Source: Ardenticatenaceae bacterium
GTDB lineage: Bacteria; Chloroflexota; Anaerolineae; Promineifilales; Promineifilaceae
Assembly (NCBI GenBank): GCA_011525915.1
Contig: WYBM01000027.1
Span: forward strand, 85,392 to 149,391
Direction: 5' to 3'
Length of the DNA: 64,000 nucleotides
The translations under genes were made by a program, and so were the position numbers. Positions 36,756-46,300 of this stretch are shown here, piece after piece; the first letter of the stretch is position 1; each line of letters opens with the position of its first letter. The notes beneath the pieces are model-generated. The model was not told the origin of the DNA and searched no databases. It saw nothing but the letters and a program-made list of their open reading frames with translations.

Positions 36756-37391
36756 TTACCGGTCCAGGGCAATGATCCCTTTTTCCAGGGCAACGGTGAC
36801 GGCGGCGGTACGGCCGTCTACGTTCAGCTTGTTGTAAATGTGGATCAGGTGGGTTTTGACGGTAGCCGTGCTGATATGCAATGTTTTACCAATTTTCTGG
36901 TTGCTGGCGCCGGTGGCCACCAACTGCAGCACTTCAATTTCGCGGGCACTCAAGTTCTCTTCGGCCGGGGCGCGCATTCGGGTCATAAGGCGGGAAGCCA
37001 CCGCAGGCGCCAACACCGATTCTCCCCTGGCAGCGGCACGAACAGCCCGGAACAGCTCTTCCCGCGGGGTATCTTTCAGCAGGTAACCAGTGGCCCCAGC
37101 CTCAACAGCACGCACAATGTCTGCGTCTGAATCATAGGTCGTCAGCACCAGGATATGCGCCGACGGCCGTGCCTCTTTGATCGCCATAATGGCCCCCACG
37201 CCATCTAAACCGGGCATCCGCAAATCCATCAAGGTAACGTCTGGGGTGAGCGCGTTATGTAGGGTTACGGCCGTGTGGCCATCGGCGGCCAATCCTACTA
37301 CCACAAAGTCTTCCTGCCCGGCCAGCATCCCAGCCAGCCCTTCACGCACCACCGGGTGATCATCAGCAATAAGAATATGAATTGTTTTCAT
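36756..37391 (-). CDS. NarL/FixJ-type response regulator
   Basis: A 211-residue two-domain regulator. The receiver has ADDHPVVREGL (acidic pocket), phospho-acceptor Asp in VTLMDLRMPGLDG (about 54), TTYDSD and LLKD. The LuxR-type HTH is LSAREIEVLQLVATGASNQKIGKTL with STATVKTHLIHIYNKL as recognition helix. It is the last gene of the minus-strand operon with a histidine kinase and an ABC-2 exporter. Its ATG begins one base after the GNAT stop, so translation is coupled. It probably controls its own operon in response to the signal sensed by the kinase. Confidence 0.92.
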   Translation of the reverse strand: MKTIHILIADDHPVVREGLAGMLAGQEDFVVVGLAADGHTAVTLHNALTPDVTLMDLRMPGLDGVGAIMAIKEARPSAHILVLTTYDSDADIVRAVEAGATGYLLKDTPREELFRAVRAAARGESVLAPAVASRLMTRMRAPAEENLSAREIEVLQLVATGASNQKIGKTLHISTATVKTHLIHIYNKLNVDGRTAAVTVALEKGIIALDR

Positions 37392-37392
37392 T

Positions 37393-38304
37393 TCACACTG
37401 TCTTCCGGTAAATATGATACGCCTGCACGGTTTGCATCCCCACGCTTTCATACAGGCGGGGAGCGTTGGTCAGGCTGGCTGAGTCTACATTAAGCATCAC
37501 TTTTTTGAAGCCCCCCTGATAAAAGTGTGCGAAGGAATGCCGGAGCAGCGCTTTGCCCAATCCCTGTCGGCGATACGGCCGCCGCACGCCTAAATGGTCA
37601 ATCCAACCCGCCTTCGACACCTCGCTATAAAAACACAGGCAAACGGCGGCAACTTCATCCCCCGCCCAGGCCAGATACCACCACGACGGATCAAAACCAG
37701 GCCGATCCAGCCCCATGCGGTCACACCAGCCGGCAAATGAAAGCGGTGCGTGGTACCCTTTGTCTTGTGACGCGGCCTCATCGGCTATGTAGGTAGCATA
37801 GGTGTCTTTTTCTGGGTTGTACGGCCGTACCACCATACCGGCTGGCCAATGGGGCTCAGGTGGCGGGCAGGTCATCACTATTTCCATGGTAGAAAAAGTA
37901 AGGCCTCGCTCGTAGCCAGCGTGGGTGTAAACGTGTTGCAGTGTCTGGTTTTTGTCGCTAATCTGGGCGATTAGCGAACCATCATGGGTAATACTTGCTT
38001 CCGCCAGTTGTAACAAGTGAACCCCCACACCAGTATCTGCTGCCGCGGCCAAAAACAACATGGGCATCGTCCGGTTGTCTGTGAGATCAAGATAGGCGAC
38101 GGCCGTGCCATCTGCCCGCAGTGCCAGCCAGGTCTCAGTTTTCAGGTTAAGCTGTTGCCAGCGCACGGCCAAATCAGCCGCCGTAAACGTCACCCCTTGA
38201 AAATCGGCCGTTAATTGAGAGGCTATCAAGTTCAAAACGGCAGATGCATCACTGGGTGTTGCCGGGCGAATATGCCACTCCTCAAACAGGCTCGTTGCGT
38301 TCAT
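37393..38304 (-). CDS. tandem GNAT acetyltransferase
   Basis: A 303-residue protein with two GNAT folds. The N-terminal copy begins WHIRPATPSDASAVLNLI and is degenerate, lacking a clear acetyl-CoA loop. The C-terminal copy (about 155-303) has RPYNPEKD, EVAAVCLCFYSE, WIDHLGVRRPYRRQGLGKALLRHSF with the RRQGLGKA pyrophosphate loop, and LNVDSASLTNAPRLYESVGM. It resembles MshD-like double GNAT proteins. It lies between the kinase and regulator genes, overlapping the kinase stop by four bases and followed by the regulator after one base. This is an unusual place for an acetyltransferase and hints at a role in the sensed pathway, such as self-resistance or peptide modification. Confidence 0.8.
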   Translation of the reverse strand: MNATSLFEEWHIRPATPSDASAVLNLIASQLTADFQGVTFTAADLAVRWQQLNLKTETWLALRADGTAVAYLDLTDNRTMPMLFLAAAADTGVGVHLLQLAEASITHDGSLIAQISDKNQTLQHVYTHAGYERGLTFSTMEIVMTCPPPEPHWPAGMVVRPYNPEKDTYATYIADEAASQDKGYHAPLSFAGWCDRMGLDRPGFDPSWWYLAWAGDEVAAVCLCFYSEVSKAGWIDHLGVRRPYRRQGLGKALLRHSFAHFYQGGFKKVMLNVDSASLTNAPRLYESVGMQTVQAYHIYRKTV

Positions 38305-39524
38305 GGCTCACCGGTAACAGGGATGGACACCACCACCGTGGTTCCTTCACCTGGTTCGCTTTCAATCTCCACGTTCCCCCCCCATTGTTCCACCCGTTCG
38401 TGCATGGCTTGCAGGCCATAGCCGCCGCGCAAGGGGGAAGGGGCAGCGCCGTTGAAGCCCATGCCGTTGTCCTGCACGTCTAAAACCACCACATCTCCTA
38501 TGTAGGAGAGGGTAAGCTGCACGGCCGTGGCCTGGGCATGTTTGCGAATATTGTTCAACGCTTCCTGGGCGGCCCGTAATAACGTCACCTCAATATCAGG
38601 ATGCAGCAGGAAGGGGCTGCCCGTGATGGTGGTGGTGATAAGAATCGTTGTCTCTTCTTGCCAGCGCCGGGCCGTGCGTTCTATAGCCTCTATCAACGAT
38701 TGCTGCTCCAGCAGATCAGGGCGCAAATCTTGGACCACACGCCGTGCCTGGTCCAGACTGGTGCGCGCTGTGGCCCGCGCCCGATTTAAATGTTTTTGGG
38801 CCGTCTCGCGGTCGTCAGGCAAGGCCTGGTCTGCCGCTTCCAGGTGCATGACGATGCTGGTAAACCCTTGGGCCAGCGTGTCATGGATTTCATGGGCCAG
38901 CCGCTGCCGTTCTTCCAACATGCCTTCGCGCCGCTCTGCCGCCGCCAGCTCTGCCTGGGCCGCTTCTAACTGTTCGATCAGCTGCCGCCGCCGGATGCTT
39001 TGCCCAATAACGGCCGACATCCATGTGCCCAAAATGATGCCGGCCCCGGCCATAGCCAGGTATACCCATACCCATTCATTGGCCAGAGAAAACGCCTGGC
39101 CGGTATCCGCTAACTGCCGCGAAATGATGAGCATTGTCAAAACAACTGTGGTGATAACGGCATGCGCAATAAACAGATGGCGGAATATCTGGCCAAAAAG
39201 GCCAAACAACACAAAGTAATAGGCGGGGGAGAGGGTGACAAGCACATACCACAGCCCAATGTCGCCTAGTAAGATCATAAAGCGCAGCCAGGACCGTTGT
39301 TCCCAATGGGGAGGGCGCCCATAAGCCAGCCGCAACCCGCCACCATGCCAGAGCACCAGCCCGCCGGTGAGGGCCAGGGGCAGCCAGATAGAGGCCAGCC
39401 GGCTATCCTCCACCAACATCACCACCGAAAACAGCACAGAGCCATAAAACAGGGTAGCCCACAACCAGTCCCATTTTTCCCAAACGTCCCTGTGCTGTTC
39501 ATGCCTTGTCATGTTATTTTTCAT
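38301..39524 (-). CDS. sensor histidine kinase (HisKA_3/DesK-type)
   Basis: A membrane histidine kinase of about 407 residues. Five to six helices span residues 20-175 with no large outer loop, suggesting it senses within the membrane. A coiled-coil linker precedes the H-box ERQRLAHEIHDTLAQGFTSI (phospho-His), then the ATPase region EALNNIRKHAQATAVQLTL and DNGMGFNG plus GGYGLQAMHERV and GEGTTVVVSIP. The start is ATG 39524 (AGAGG upstream) or ATG 39542. It is the fifth gene in the exporter operon; the GNAT start overlaps its stop. Its partner is the NarL-type regulator two genes on. Confidence 0.9.
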   Translation of the reverse strand: MKNNMTRHEQHRDVWEKWDWLWATLFYGSVLFSVVMLVEDSRLASIWLPLALTGGLVLWHGGGLRLAYGRPPHWEQRSWLRFMILLGDIGLWYVLVTLSPAYYFVLFGLFGQIFRHLFIAHAVITTVVLTMLIISRQLADTGQAFSLANEWVWVYLAMAGAGIILGTWMSAVIGQSIRRRQLIEQLEAAQAELAAAERREGMLEERQRLAHEIHDTLAQGFTSIVMHLEAADQALPDDRETAQKHLNRARATARTSLDQARRVVQDLRPDLLEQQSLIEAIERTARRWQEETTILITTTITGSPFLLHPDIEVTLLRAAQEALNNIRKHAQATAVQLTLSYIGDVVVLDVQDNGMGFNGAAPSPLRGGYGLQAMHERVEQWGGNVEIESEPGEGTTVVVSIPVTGEP

Positions 39525-39609
39525 AATACCTCTGACAGGCATGACCTTTGCCAGCGGTGAGTTATGCGCTGCCAGCCTGCCAGTTTAGCGGCTACCAGTG
39601 TAACAGCAA

Positions 39610-40347
39610 CTATTCCCACCGGAAAGTAAAACGAGAGATGGCCAGGCCGGCCAACAACATGGTGGTGATCACGACCAGCGAGGTACCATTCCATATACCC
39701 TGAAACCAGATGTCTTCCAACAAGATGACCACATGCGTCAGCGGCAGCAGTTGAGCCACTTGCTGCACCGTTTCTGGCATGATAAACCGGGGCATGGCCG
39801 CGCCAGAAAGAAACAACATTGGGTAAAAGATGGCCATACCCACGGCCTGCGCCGTACGTGGGGTGGGCATGACCCCTGCCAGGACAAACCCCACCGCAAA
39901 AAAGCTAAATGCGCTTAACAAAATAGCAGGGATGATCATGACATCGCCGTTTGGAATGCGTAAGCCATAAAAAAGGGTGCCCACCATCATCAGCAAAAGA
40001 ACACCCACGGCCGTCATCACCACCTGCACCGCCACCTGTGACCACAATATGGCGCTGGATTGCACAGGCGTGGCCCGTAACCGGCGCAAAATGCCCTGTT
40101 CGCGGTAGTTAGACAGCGTGATGGGAATGCCTAACATGCCAATGGTGCCGATGATCATGCCGATATAACCGGGTACAGACAGGTCCACCTGACCATAACC
40201 GCCCAGAGAGGGGTCTGGTTCGTTGCCAAAGATAGCGCCAAAGAGCACCATCAACATCACCGGGAAAGCCAGGGTGAAAAACGCCCCCACCGGCTCGCGG
40301 AGTTGTAGTTTTAGTTCAGCGTAAGTAAGTTTAAGAAAGGGTTTCAT
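39610..40347 (-). CDS. ABC-2 type transporter permease
   Basis: A 245-residue membrane protein with six hydrophobic segments in the ABC2_membrane pattern: AELKLQLREPVGAFFTLAFPVMLMVLFG, VPGYIGMIIGTIGMLGIPITLSNYREQGILRRLRATPV, and PMLFLSGAAMPRFIMPETVQQVAQLLPLTHV. ATG 40347 has AGGAAG upstream. The ATPase gene precedes it by 33 bp. With the 303-residue ATPase it forms a drug, peptide or lipid exporter controlled by the adjacent two-component system. The substrate is unknown. Confidence 0.88.
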   Translation of the reverse strand: MKPFLKLTYAELKLQLREPVGAFFTLAFPVMLMVLFGAIFGNEPDPSLGGYGQVDLSVPGYIGMIIGTIGMLGIPITLSNYREQGILRRLRATPVQSSAILWSQVAVQVVMTAVGVLLLMMVGTLFYGLRIPNGDVMIIPAILLSAFSFFAVGFVLAGVMPTPRTAQAVGMAIFYPMLFLSGAAMPRFIMPETVQQVAQLLPLTHVVILLEDIWFQGIWNGTSLVVITTMLLAGLAISRFTFRWE

Positions 40348-40380
40348 GTTATCTTCCTGTGGGCCACCGCGCACGATGCC

Positions 40381-41292
40381 CTACGCGCGGATATGTCGTC
40401 CGGTTAACGCTAAAAACACATCTTCCAGGTTGGCCTGTTGTACGCGCAGGTCAGCCGGGGCGATGTTATGCCCGGCCAAAGCCGCGGCCACATGGGCCAG
40501 CAAGGAACCGTGGCCCTGAATGGTGATGTGCTGGTTCTGTCGGGTCACGGCCGTGACCCCGGCCACCGTGGTTAATATATCGGCGTCAAACGCCTGCGGT
40601 GCCGTGAAACGTACCTGCATCTCAGCGTTCAGACTGGCTACCAGGTTGGCCGGGGTATCCAGCGCCAGCACACGGCCGTGGTCTATGATGGCTACCCGGT
40701 CAGCCAGGGCTTCAATTTCATCCATGTAATGGGTGATCAGCACCACCGTCTTACCCTGGTCACAAATGGCCCGCACCAGGTCCCAGGTGGCCCGGCGCGC
40801 CTGGGGGTCTAGCCCCGTCGTCAGCTCATCCAAAAAGACAATCTCCGGATCATTAAGCAGCGCCAGGGAGATGAACAATCGCTGTTTCTGCCCGCCAGAC
40901 AGCTTGCCAAAGGGGGCGCTACGCTTTTCGGCCAATCCCCACTGTGTTAATAACGGTTCCCAGGGCACGGTGCGCTCGTAAAAGGATGCATAGAGGTCGA
41001 GCACTTCCCACACCTTCAGCCGGTCTGGCAGGGCCGCTTCTTGCAGCTGGGTGCCAATACGGTTGCCCAAGGCCTTTGGCGCCGACTGCGGGTTCATGCC
41101 CAGGACGGAAATCGCCCCCCCATCCGGCTTACGTAAACCCACGATTGACTCGATGGTGGTCGTCTTGCCGGCGCCGTTTGGCCCCACAATGCCAAAGATT
41201 TCACCTTTCTGCACAGTTAGCGAAACATCTTCCACCGCTACGGTATCACCGTAGGTTTTGCGCAAATGCTGCACTTCAATGACGGTTGACAT
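40381..41292 (-). CDS. ABC-2 transporter ATP-binding protein
   Basis: A 303-residue ATPase with Walker A GPNGAGKTT (about 38-46), signature KLSGGQKQRLFISLAL, Walker B IVFLDELTTGLD (Leu in place of the usual Pro after Glu) and H-loop VLITHYMDE. The C-terminal ~80 residues form the DrrA-type regulatory tail ending LEDVFLALTGRHIRA. It starts two bases after the stop of the 33-residue membrane ORF, whose 3' end carries the AGAGGTAAC ribosome binding site, so the genes are coupled. Confidence 0.92.
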   Translation of the reverse strand: MSTVIEVQHLRKTYGDTVAVEDVSLTVQKGEIFGIVGPNGAGKTTTIESIVGLRKPDGGAISVLGMNPQSAPKALGNRIGTQLQEAALPDRLKVWEVLDLYASFYERTVPWEPLLTQWGLAEKRSAPFGKLSGGQKQRLFISLALLNDPEIVFLDELTTGLDPQARRATWDLVRAICDQGKTVVLITHYMDEIEALADRVAIIDHGRVLALDTPANLVASLNAEMQVRFTAPQAFDADILTTVAGVTAVTRQNQHITIQGHGSLLAHVAAALAGHNIAPADLRVQQANLEDVFLALTGRHIRA

Positions 41293-41294
41293 AG

Positions 41295-41396
41295 TTACCT
41301 CTTGTCGAGTTTAGTCGGCTGGCGACCAAAGATAAAGGCCAGGCCCACCAAAATAATAAAAATAACACTCAGATAGACCCAATTGATATTAAACAT
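41295..41396 (-). CDS. small membrane protein (33 aa), exporter operon
   Basis: A 33-residue ORF with one strong transmembrane helix (WVYLSVIFIILVGLAFIFG) and a short basic tail (RQPTKLDKR). It overlaps the preceding small ORF by eight bases in another frame and ends two bases before the ABC ATPase start. Hydrophobic layout, positive C terminus and tight coupling make it a likely real membrane peptide, perhaps an exporter subunit or sensor partner. Confidence 0.6.
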   Translation of the reverse strand: MFNINWVYLSVIFIILVGLAFIFGRQPTKLDKR

Positions 41397-41514
41397 GAGG
41401 AAACCAGGGGGATTGATCATTGATAGTGATGCCGGCAAAACTGAGGGCTATGGCCACGCCGATGAGGATGATGGCCGAACCGATAAAAAATTGGTTTCTT
41501 CTTTCTGGGGTCAT
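41389..41514 (-). CDS. small membrane protein (41 aa), first gene of exporter operon
   Basis: A 41-residue ORF: a short basic N terminus (MTPERRNQ), one transmembrane helix (FFIGSAIILIGVAIALSFAG), and a polar tail (ITINDQSPWFPHV). ATG 41514 has AAGGAG seven bases upstream, the best ribosome binding site of the operon. It leads the gene order small ORF, small ORF, ABC ATPase, permease, kinase, GNAT, regulator. I recognise no family. Confidence 0.6.
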   Translation of the reverse strand: MTPERRNQFFIGSAIILIGVAIALSFAGITINDQSPWFPHV

Positions 41515-41669
41515 GTATGTACTCCTTGGGCGGTAGGTGGTTAAATGATGCCTACAGGTTACCCGGTGCCAAGGGGGAAGTCACCAATCCAGCGGTGGAA
41601 TGGCTGTGACCAGGGGGTGGATTATTCGATCAACCTGTTGGGGGGCGGGCATCAACCGATCGGTTGACT

Positions 41670-42611
41670 TTAATAGGCTGCGTCGTCCAGGGCCTGGTGT
41701 TCTTCACGCAGGCGCAGGTAGCTGTCATACCGCTGGGGTGAGATATCACCACGTTTGACGGCCGCACGCACGGCGCAGCCCGGTTCATGATGATGGCTGC
41801 AGTCGCTGAAACGGCAGTCTGCTACCAGGGGTGCAATTTCACGGAAGTAGGCGTCTACTTCCGTCGGTTCCAGATCATACAAGGCCAGGCCACGGATGCC
41901 AGGGGTGTCGGCCACGTAGCCGCCGCCATCCAGCGGCAGCAGTTCGGCGTAACGGGTGGTGTGCATCCCCTTACCGCTGGCCTGGCTAACTTCGTTTACC
42001 TTCAGACCCAGCCCTGGCTGGACAGCATTGAGCAGGCTGGACTTGCCCACACCAGACGACCCGGCAAAAACAGAGAGTTTATTATGCAGGCAGGCCTGCA
42101 GTTCATCAATGCCCACGTTTTGTTTGGCGCTGGTGTAGATAACACGGTACCCAATGTCTGCGTACAAACCAAACTGCTGGCGGGCTTTTTCAAGGCCCGT
42201 CAGGTCTATTTTGTTGACACAGATAACGGCCGTCAATGCATTCATCTCCGCCACCACCAAAAAGCGATCCAGCTTGCGCAGGCTGGGGTGCGGCTCTTTG
42301 ACGGCAAAGATAAACACCACCTGGTCTACATTGGCTACCAGCACCTGCTCTTGCTCGGTGGCGATGGCCCGGTTGTGGGCCGACGGCCGTGAGCGGGACA
42401 ACACCGATGTACGTTCGACGATCTCTTCAATGGTGCCTGTGCCATCATCATTTAAGGAAAGGCATACCCAATCCCCCACGGCGATGATGGAGCTTTCCTG
42501 CCACGCCTTTTTTAACCGGCCCGGCAGGTGCGCCACAACCTCCCCTTTGTCCGTCTGCACGGTAAAGAAGCCGCTGATGGCTTTAATAACCCGGCCGTTT
42601 AACTGTTTCAA
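41670..42611 (-). CDS. rsgA: ribosome small-subunit GTPase RsgA
   Basis: A 313-residue circularly permuted GTPase that helps late 30S maturation. An N-terminal OB fold (GRVIKAISGFFTVQTDKGEVVAHLPGRL) is followed by G4 NKID, G1 GSSGVGKSSLLN and G3 DTPGIRG in permuted order, then the zinc knuckle with Cys and His in DCRFSDCSHHHEPGCAV. The start is TTG 42611 with GGGAGT upstream. Spacers on either side (41515-41669 and 42612-42629) show no gene. Confidence 0.95.
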   Translation of the reverse strand: MKQLNGRVIKAISGFFTVQTDKGEVVAHLPGRLKKAWQESSIIAVGDWVCLSLNDDGTGTIEEIVERTSVLSRSRPSAHNRAIATEQEQVLVANVDQVVFIFAVKEPHPSLRKLDRFLVVAEMNALTAVICVNKIDLTGLEKARQQFGLYADIGYRVIYTSAKQNVGIDELQACLHNKLSVFAGSSGVGKSSLLNAVQPGLGLKVNEVSQASGKGMHTTRYAELLPLDGGGYVADTPGIRGLALYDLEPTEVDAYFREIAPLVADCRFSDCSHHHEPGCAVRAAVKRGDISPQRYDSYLRLREEHQALDDAAY

Positions 42612-42629
42612 AAGGACTCCCAGATATTT

Positions 42630-43361
42630 TTAACCATCCGCCCCTTCTCGAAGATCAACCCAGAAATGATGCAATCGAAAAGGGGAAATGGGAAACGGCC
42701 GTTCAAGAATATGGCTTAATTCACTAATGCCGCTATTTTGCCACCCCTCAACATTTCTCTCGATTGGAGACATTGGCTCATTATATGATTCCATAGCAGC
42801 ATTTACTTCTAGTAAAATAGTCTCAAGGTCCATATTTTGAACATACCCGACTATAGCGGAAGATATTTCCCCCTTTGCATAAGCATGTTCTTCCGTAATG
42901 AAACGTCGAACACCCTTTTCAATGTATAAAGTGGTCAACACCTTGTTTTTCTGGAGGGGCTTGCCAAGGCGTTTACATTCAATATAGAAATTGCGAGCGC
43001 TACGTCTCGGATCAGATTCCAGGTGATCTATATACCCCCAATAAAAATCTGGTATCTTCTTTTTGCGAGGTGAATTTGGTCTATCATCAGCATCAGGAGG
43101 ATTTCGCCCTTCTGCTGTAGGTGGATAGTCAAAACCCTTTGTCATATCGCCTTTGTGCAAGGCCCTATTTGCCTCGATTAAGCAAAAATAAAGTTCTGTA
43201 TTTAGCTTTTCTTCGTTTACATCGGAAAAGGTTAAGTGTGTCTTTTTCTGTAAGAGGGAAAGGGCTAATACAAGCACTTCAACAACTCGTTTTTCATGGT
43301 TTTTCCAAACAGATAATTGCGAGATTCGAGGCTGGCTCATAGATATGACTGGATTGATCAA
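42630..43361 (-). CDS. PD-(D/E)xK-like protein, candidate restriction nuclease
   Basis: A 243-residue protein of unrecognised family. The segment KKIPDFYWGYID, then about 15 residues later RNFYIECKRLG, fits the D...ExK core of PD-(D/E)xK nucleases (Asp, then Glu-Cys-Lys). An N-terminal helix region and a C-terminal WVDLREG end frame it. The start TTG 43361 overlaps the methyltransferase stop; ATG 43340 is an alternative. Coupling to the large methyltransferase suggests it is the cleaving partner of a restriction-modification or related defence pair. The gene is AT-rich; one ACGGCCGT lies at its 3' end (42694). Confidence 0.55.
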   Translation of the reverse strand: MINPVISMSQPRISQLSVWKNHEKRVVEVLVLALSLLQKKTHLTFSDVNEEKLNTELYFCLIEANRALHKGDMTKGFDYPPTAEGRNPPDADDRPNSPRKKKIPDFYWGYIDHLESDPRRSARNFYIECKRLGKPLQKNKVLTTLYIEKGVRRFITEEHAYAKGEISSAIVGYVQNMDLETILLEVNAAMESYNEPMSPIERNVEGWQNSGISELSHILERPFPISPFRLHHFWVDLREGADG

Positions 43362-46300
43362 ATCACAAATTCTTGCATATGGATTGCTTGTAGTAGAGTT
43401 GCTTCAGCATCTTCGCGGGCAAGGCTGCGCGTCCACAATCGGCGTTCATTACGTTTGATGATGAATATATTGGTATCAGTCACAGCACGAACCATGCCGT
43501 CAATATAAATTTGTGAGCTTACTGGCTGGCGCAAAGTTTCGCTCAGATGAGATAATAGGTGCTGCCACGCATCTTCTTCTGTCATCTGGACGGCAGGGAG
43601 AGGTTCGTTAACTTCCTGTGTCGTAAAGACAATAGCCAACATTGGCACAAACGCCGGTCGGATAATTCGCCATCTAAAATCCCCTCCAAGGGGTTCCATT
43701 TCTCGATTCCACATTTGCAAGAAAGCATAAAGATACCCTTCAAGCCCGCGTTCTTTATTCCGATCTCCATGTAAATCAGCAATTGTGCCTTGTATATTCG
43801 GATACTGTTCAACAGGTTCTACCGCTTTGCTACTTCCCCCACGATAGAAAAATTCGAGCCCTATTTCGCACATATCCAAAATCAAGTCACGCTCAGATTC
43901 ACTGAGATCATAAAGTTCAAAAATGGCTTCGTCTAAGTCTCTTTCAAATAACTCTTGTATTCGTTTGATTTCTTCGATAGGTAATCCATTCGGATCGAGT
44001 ATGCTGCGCGGTGTGGGGTTCCAATGCCTCAACTTGTCCACTATATCAACAATCCGTTGTCGCAGTTCTGTGTTTTCGGGGAAGCAAATGGGCAAGTTTA
44101 ACAACCCATCCTGTAAGTGGATTTCATGATGCCATGTTCCCCATGAACTGGTCGTCATAAAAAAGAAGTACCTGGCAAGGGATGACCATAGAATTCCTGT
44201 CAAGATTTTTCGCTCCCAATCTTCTGCATAATCTAATTTTATGCCGTGAACTGAATTGCGAAAACAATATCTTCTGTTTTCAAAACGCGCCTCAATTCGC
44301 CCATTGGCTTCATCTGTTTGTGTTATTCCTCTTTTCACTAACAATCGCCATCCATCATATAAATCACGAATTCCGCGACGATGAACCTCTTGGGGAACTG
44401 ACTGAATATCATCATCTGTAATTAACTTATATCGTGTCAGTTTTTCAGCAGGAAGTTCTCTATATTCCTTGAGCCACCCACTTTGTTTAACTGAACCTGG
44501 TGTATAGCCTTGGCCAGTTATCCACTTTCTGCTTTGTGCCATTTCGTTCAAGTTTATTTCTATATTTAAAGTATGAATCAGACTAGTATCGTGTTGATTT
44601 CCCCACCAATACGTTTTCCAAAGCCAGTCATTGTTTTCTATATCAAGCTGCCGTACCCGATGTAAATCTGGCAAGCCTAAAATAATCGCTTGTACATTGT
44701 CTATAAACTCGGTTTTCTTTGCTGACCAATATTGAATAAAGTGAGATGAACCTGCTTCACCCGGCTGGTAGTGAATAAAACAGAAAGGAGAGATGGCACC
44801 ACTGAAAAAAGCGGTACGGACATGCGTGAAATTAACCACCTTTTTAACGATGCTTTCACACAACCAGCGTTGGCGGAATTTTAGGCTGTTTTTGTGCCGC
44901 TTAAGAAGAACCCCTGTAGAAACGAGAAGCCCAACTTCGCCCTCAGGCTTTAGTAATGTTGACGCTCTGGCTATAAACGCCTGTGAAAGCTCTTTATCAC
45001 CAATAGACCAGCCAAATACATCACACCATCTTTGCGCATATTCTTGTGCTGCCTGGAGTTCTGGTGTGCCTTCACTCTTTTTCAGATAACCCCAGGGTGG
45101 ATTACCGACGATGATGTCAAAGGAATGGGCCGAAAAGGGTAGCGAATCTATTGAATCCAGCAATTTGACAAACTCAGCCCGGCCAGCAAACCGCTTGTTA
45201 CTGTCTACATAATCCGCAAGAAAAGCCCTTTCTGAATGCAACAAAGTAAATGTGTTTCCCTGATACAAAACATGATAATGCGTCGCGTCTGCGGGATATT
45301 CTGGGTCATAAATGAGGTATGGCAAAGGCTTCTCACCATTTGCATACTCTATTTGCGCCAGAATGTCCTTTGGTTCCTGATAGTGGAGCAGGGCCAAATA
45401 CAAACTAAATGCAGCTACATGAACGGCTTCCTCATTGATTTCAATACCCGTTATTTGTTCTCTAAGAATCTGACGTAGCTCTATGGCGTTTAACGGTTGT
45501 TGAGACAGACTTTCTCGATAACGAACGATTCTACGAAAAGCTTGAACTAAAAATATAGCCGAACCACAGGCAAAATCCAACACTTTGGGATTCGTTGCTA
45601 ACCGTTCCGGGGTTAAAAGCTGTGACAATACATATTCAACCAGGACGCTAGGCGTGTAATGAGTTCCCGAATCAGAAGCACTCGCCTTATGATAAAACTC
45701 TTCATAGATACTACTAATCAATTCAATTGGAATAATTTCAAAATCATATGCCCATAAAAACAATTTGGGTTGCCTTATATCTGCATCTCCTAATAACAAC
45801 CCACGAAGTAAATTCAAATGATCTTGCGTAATTGCATTTTCTTCTTCCAAATCACGCGGGAACATGTCTCCATTAAAATGATTAGCCAGTTGATTGAACA
45901 AAGCATAGGTGAAATCTTTGTCACGTAAGACACGGGTATACCGACTGGTTTCACTATTTGAACTCAGGAGGCGTGTATCAGGAGTTTCCAAAAGCTCTAA
46001 CCAATCTGGCCGCCACTTGGGATGGCTTTCATCTGCCGCTACCTGCTTGAAATAGTCAGGAGTCAAGATTCCTCGGTCTTCGAGATACCGAACGAAGATG
46101 GAGCGGCCAATGAGGGCATGAATGTGCCTTTGTTTTATGTCTGGGTCAATCTCTATCAGGTTTTTGCGCACAGTTTTCAAATCTAAAATCAGACGCTTGT
46201 CTGCACGATATTCTAATCGTCCTAGGTTCTTGTCTTTGAAGACCTGACCAGACTCTACTCGCTCGCGATGATACTCATATAGCTTGTGGCTTATATCTGC

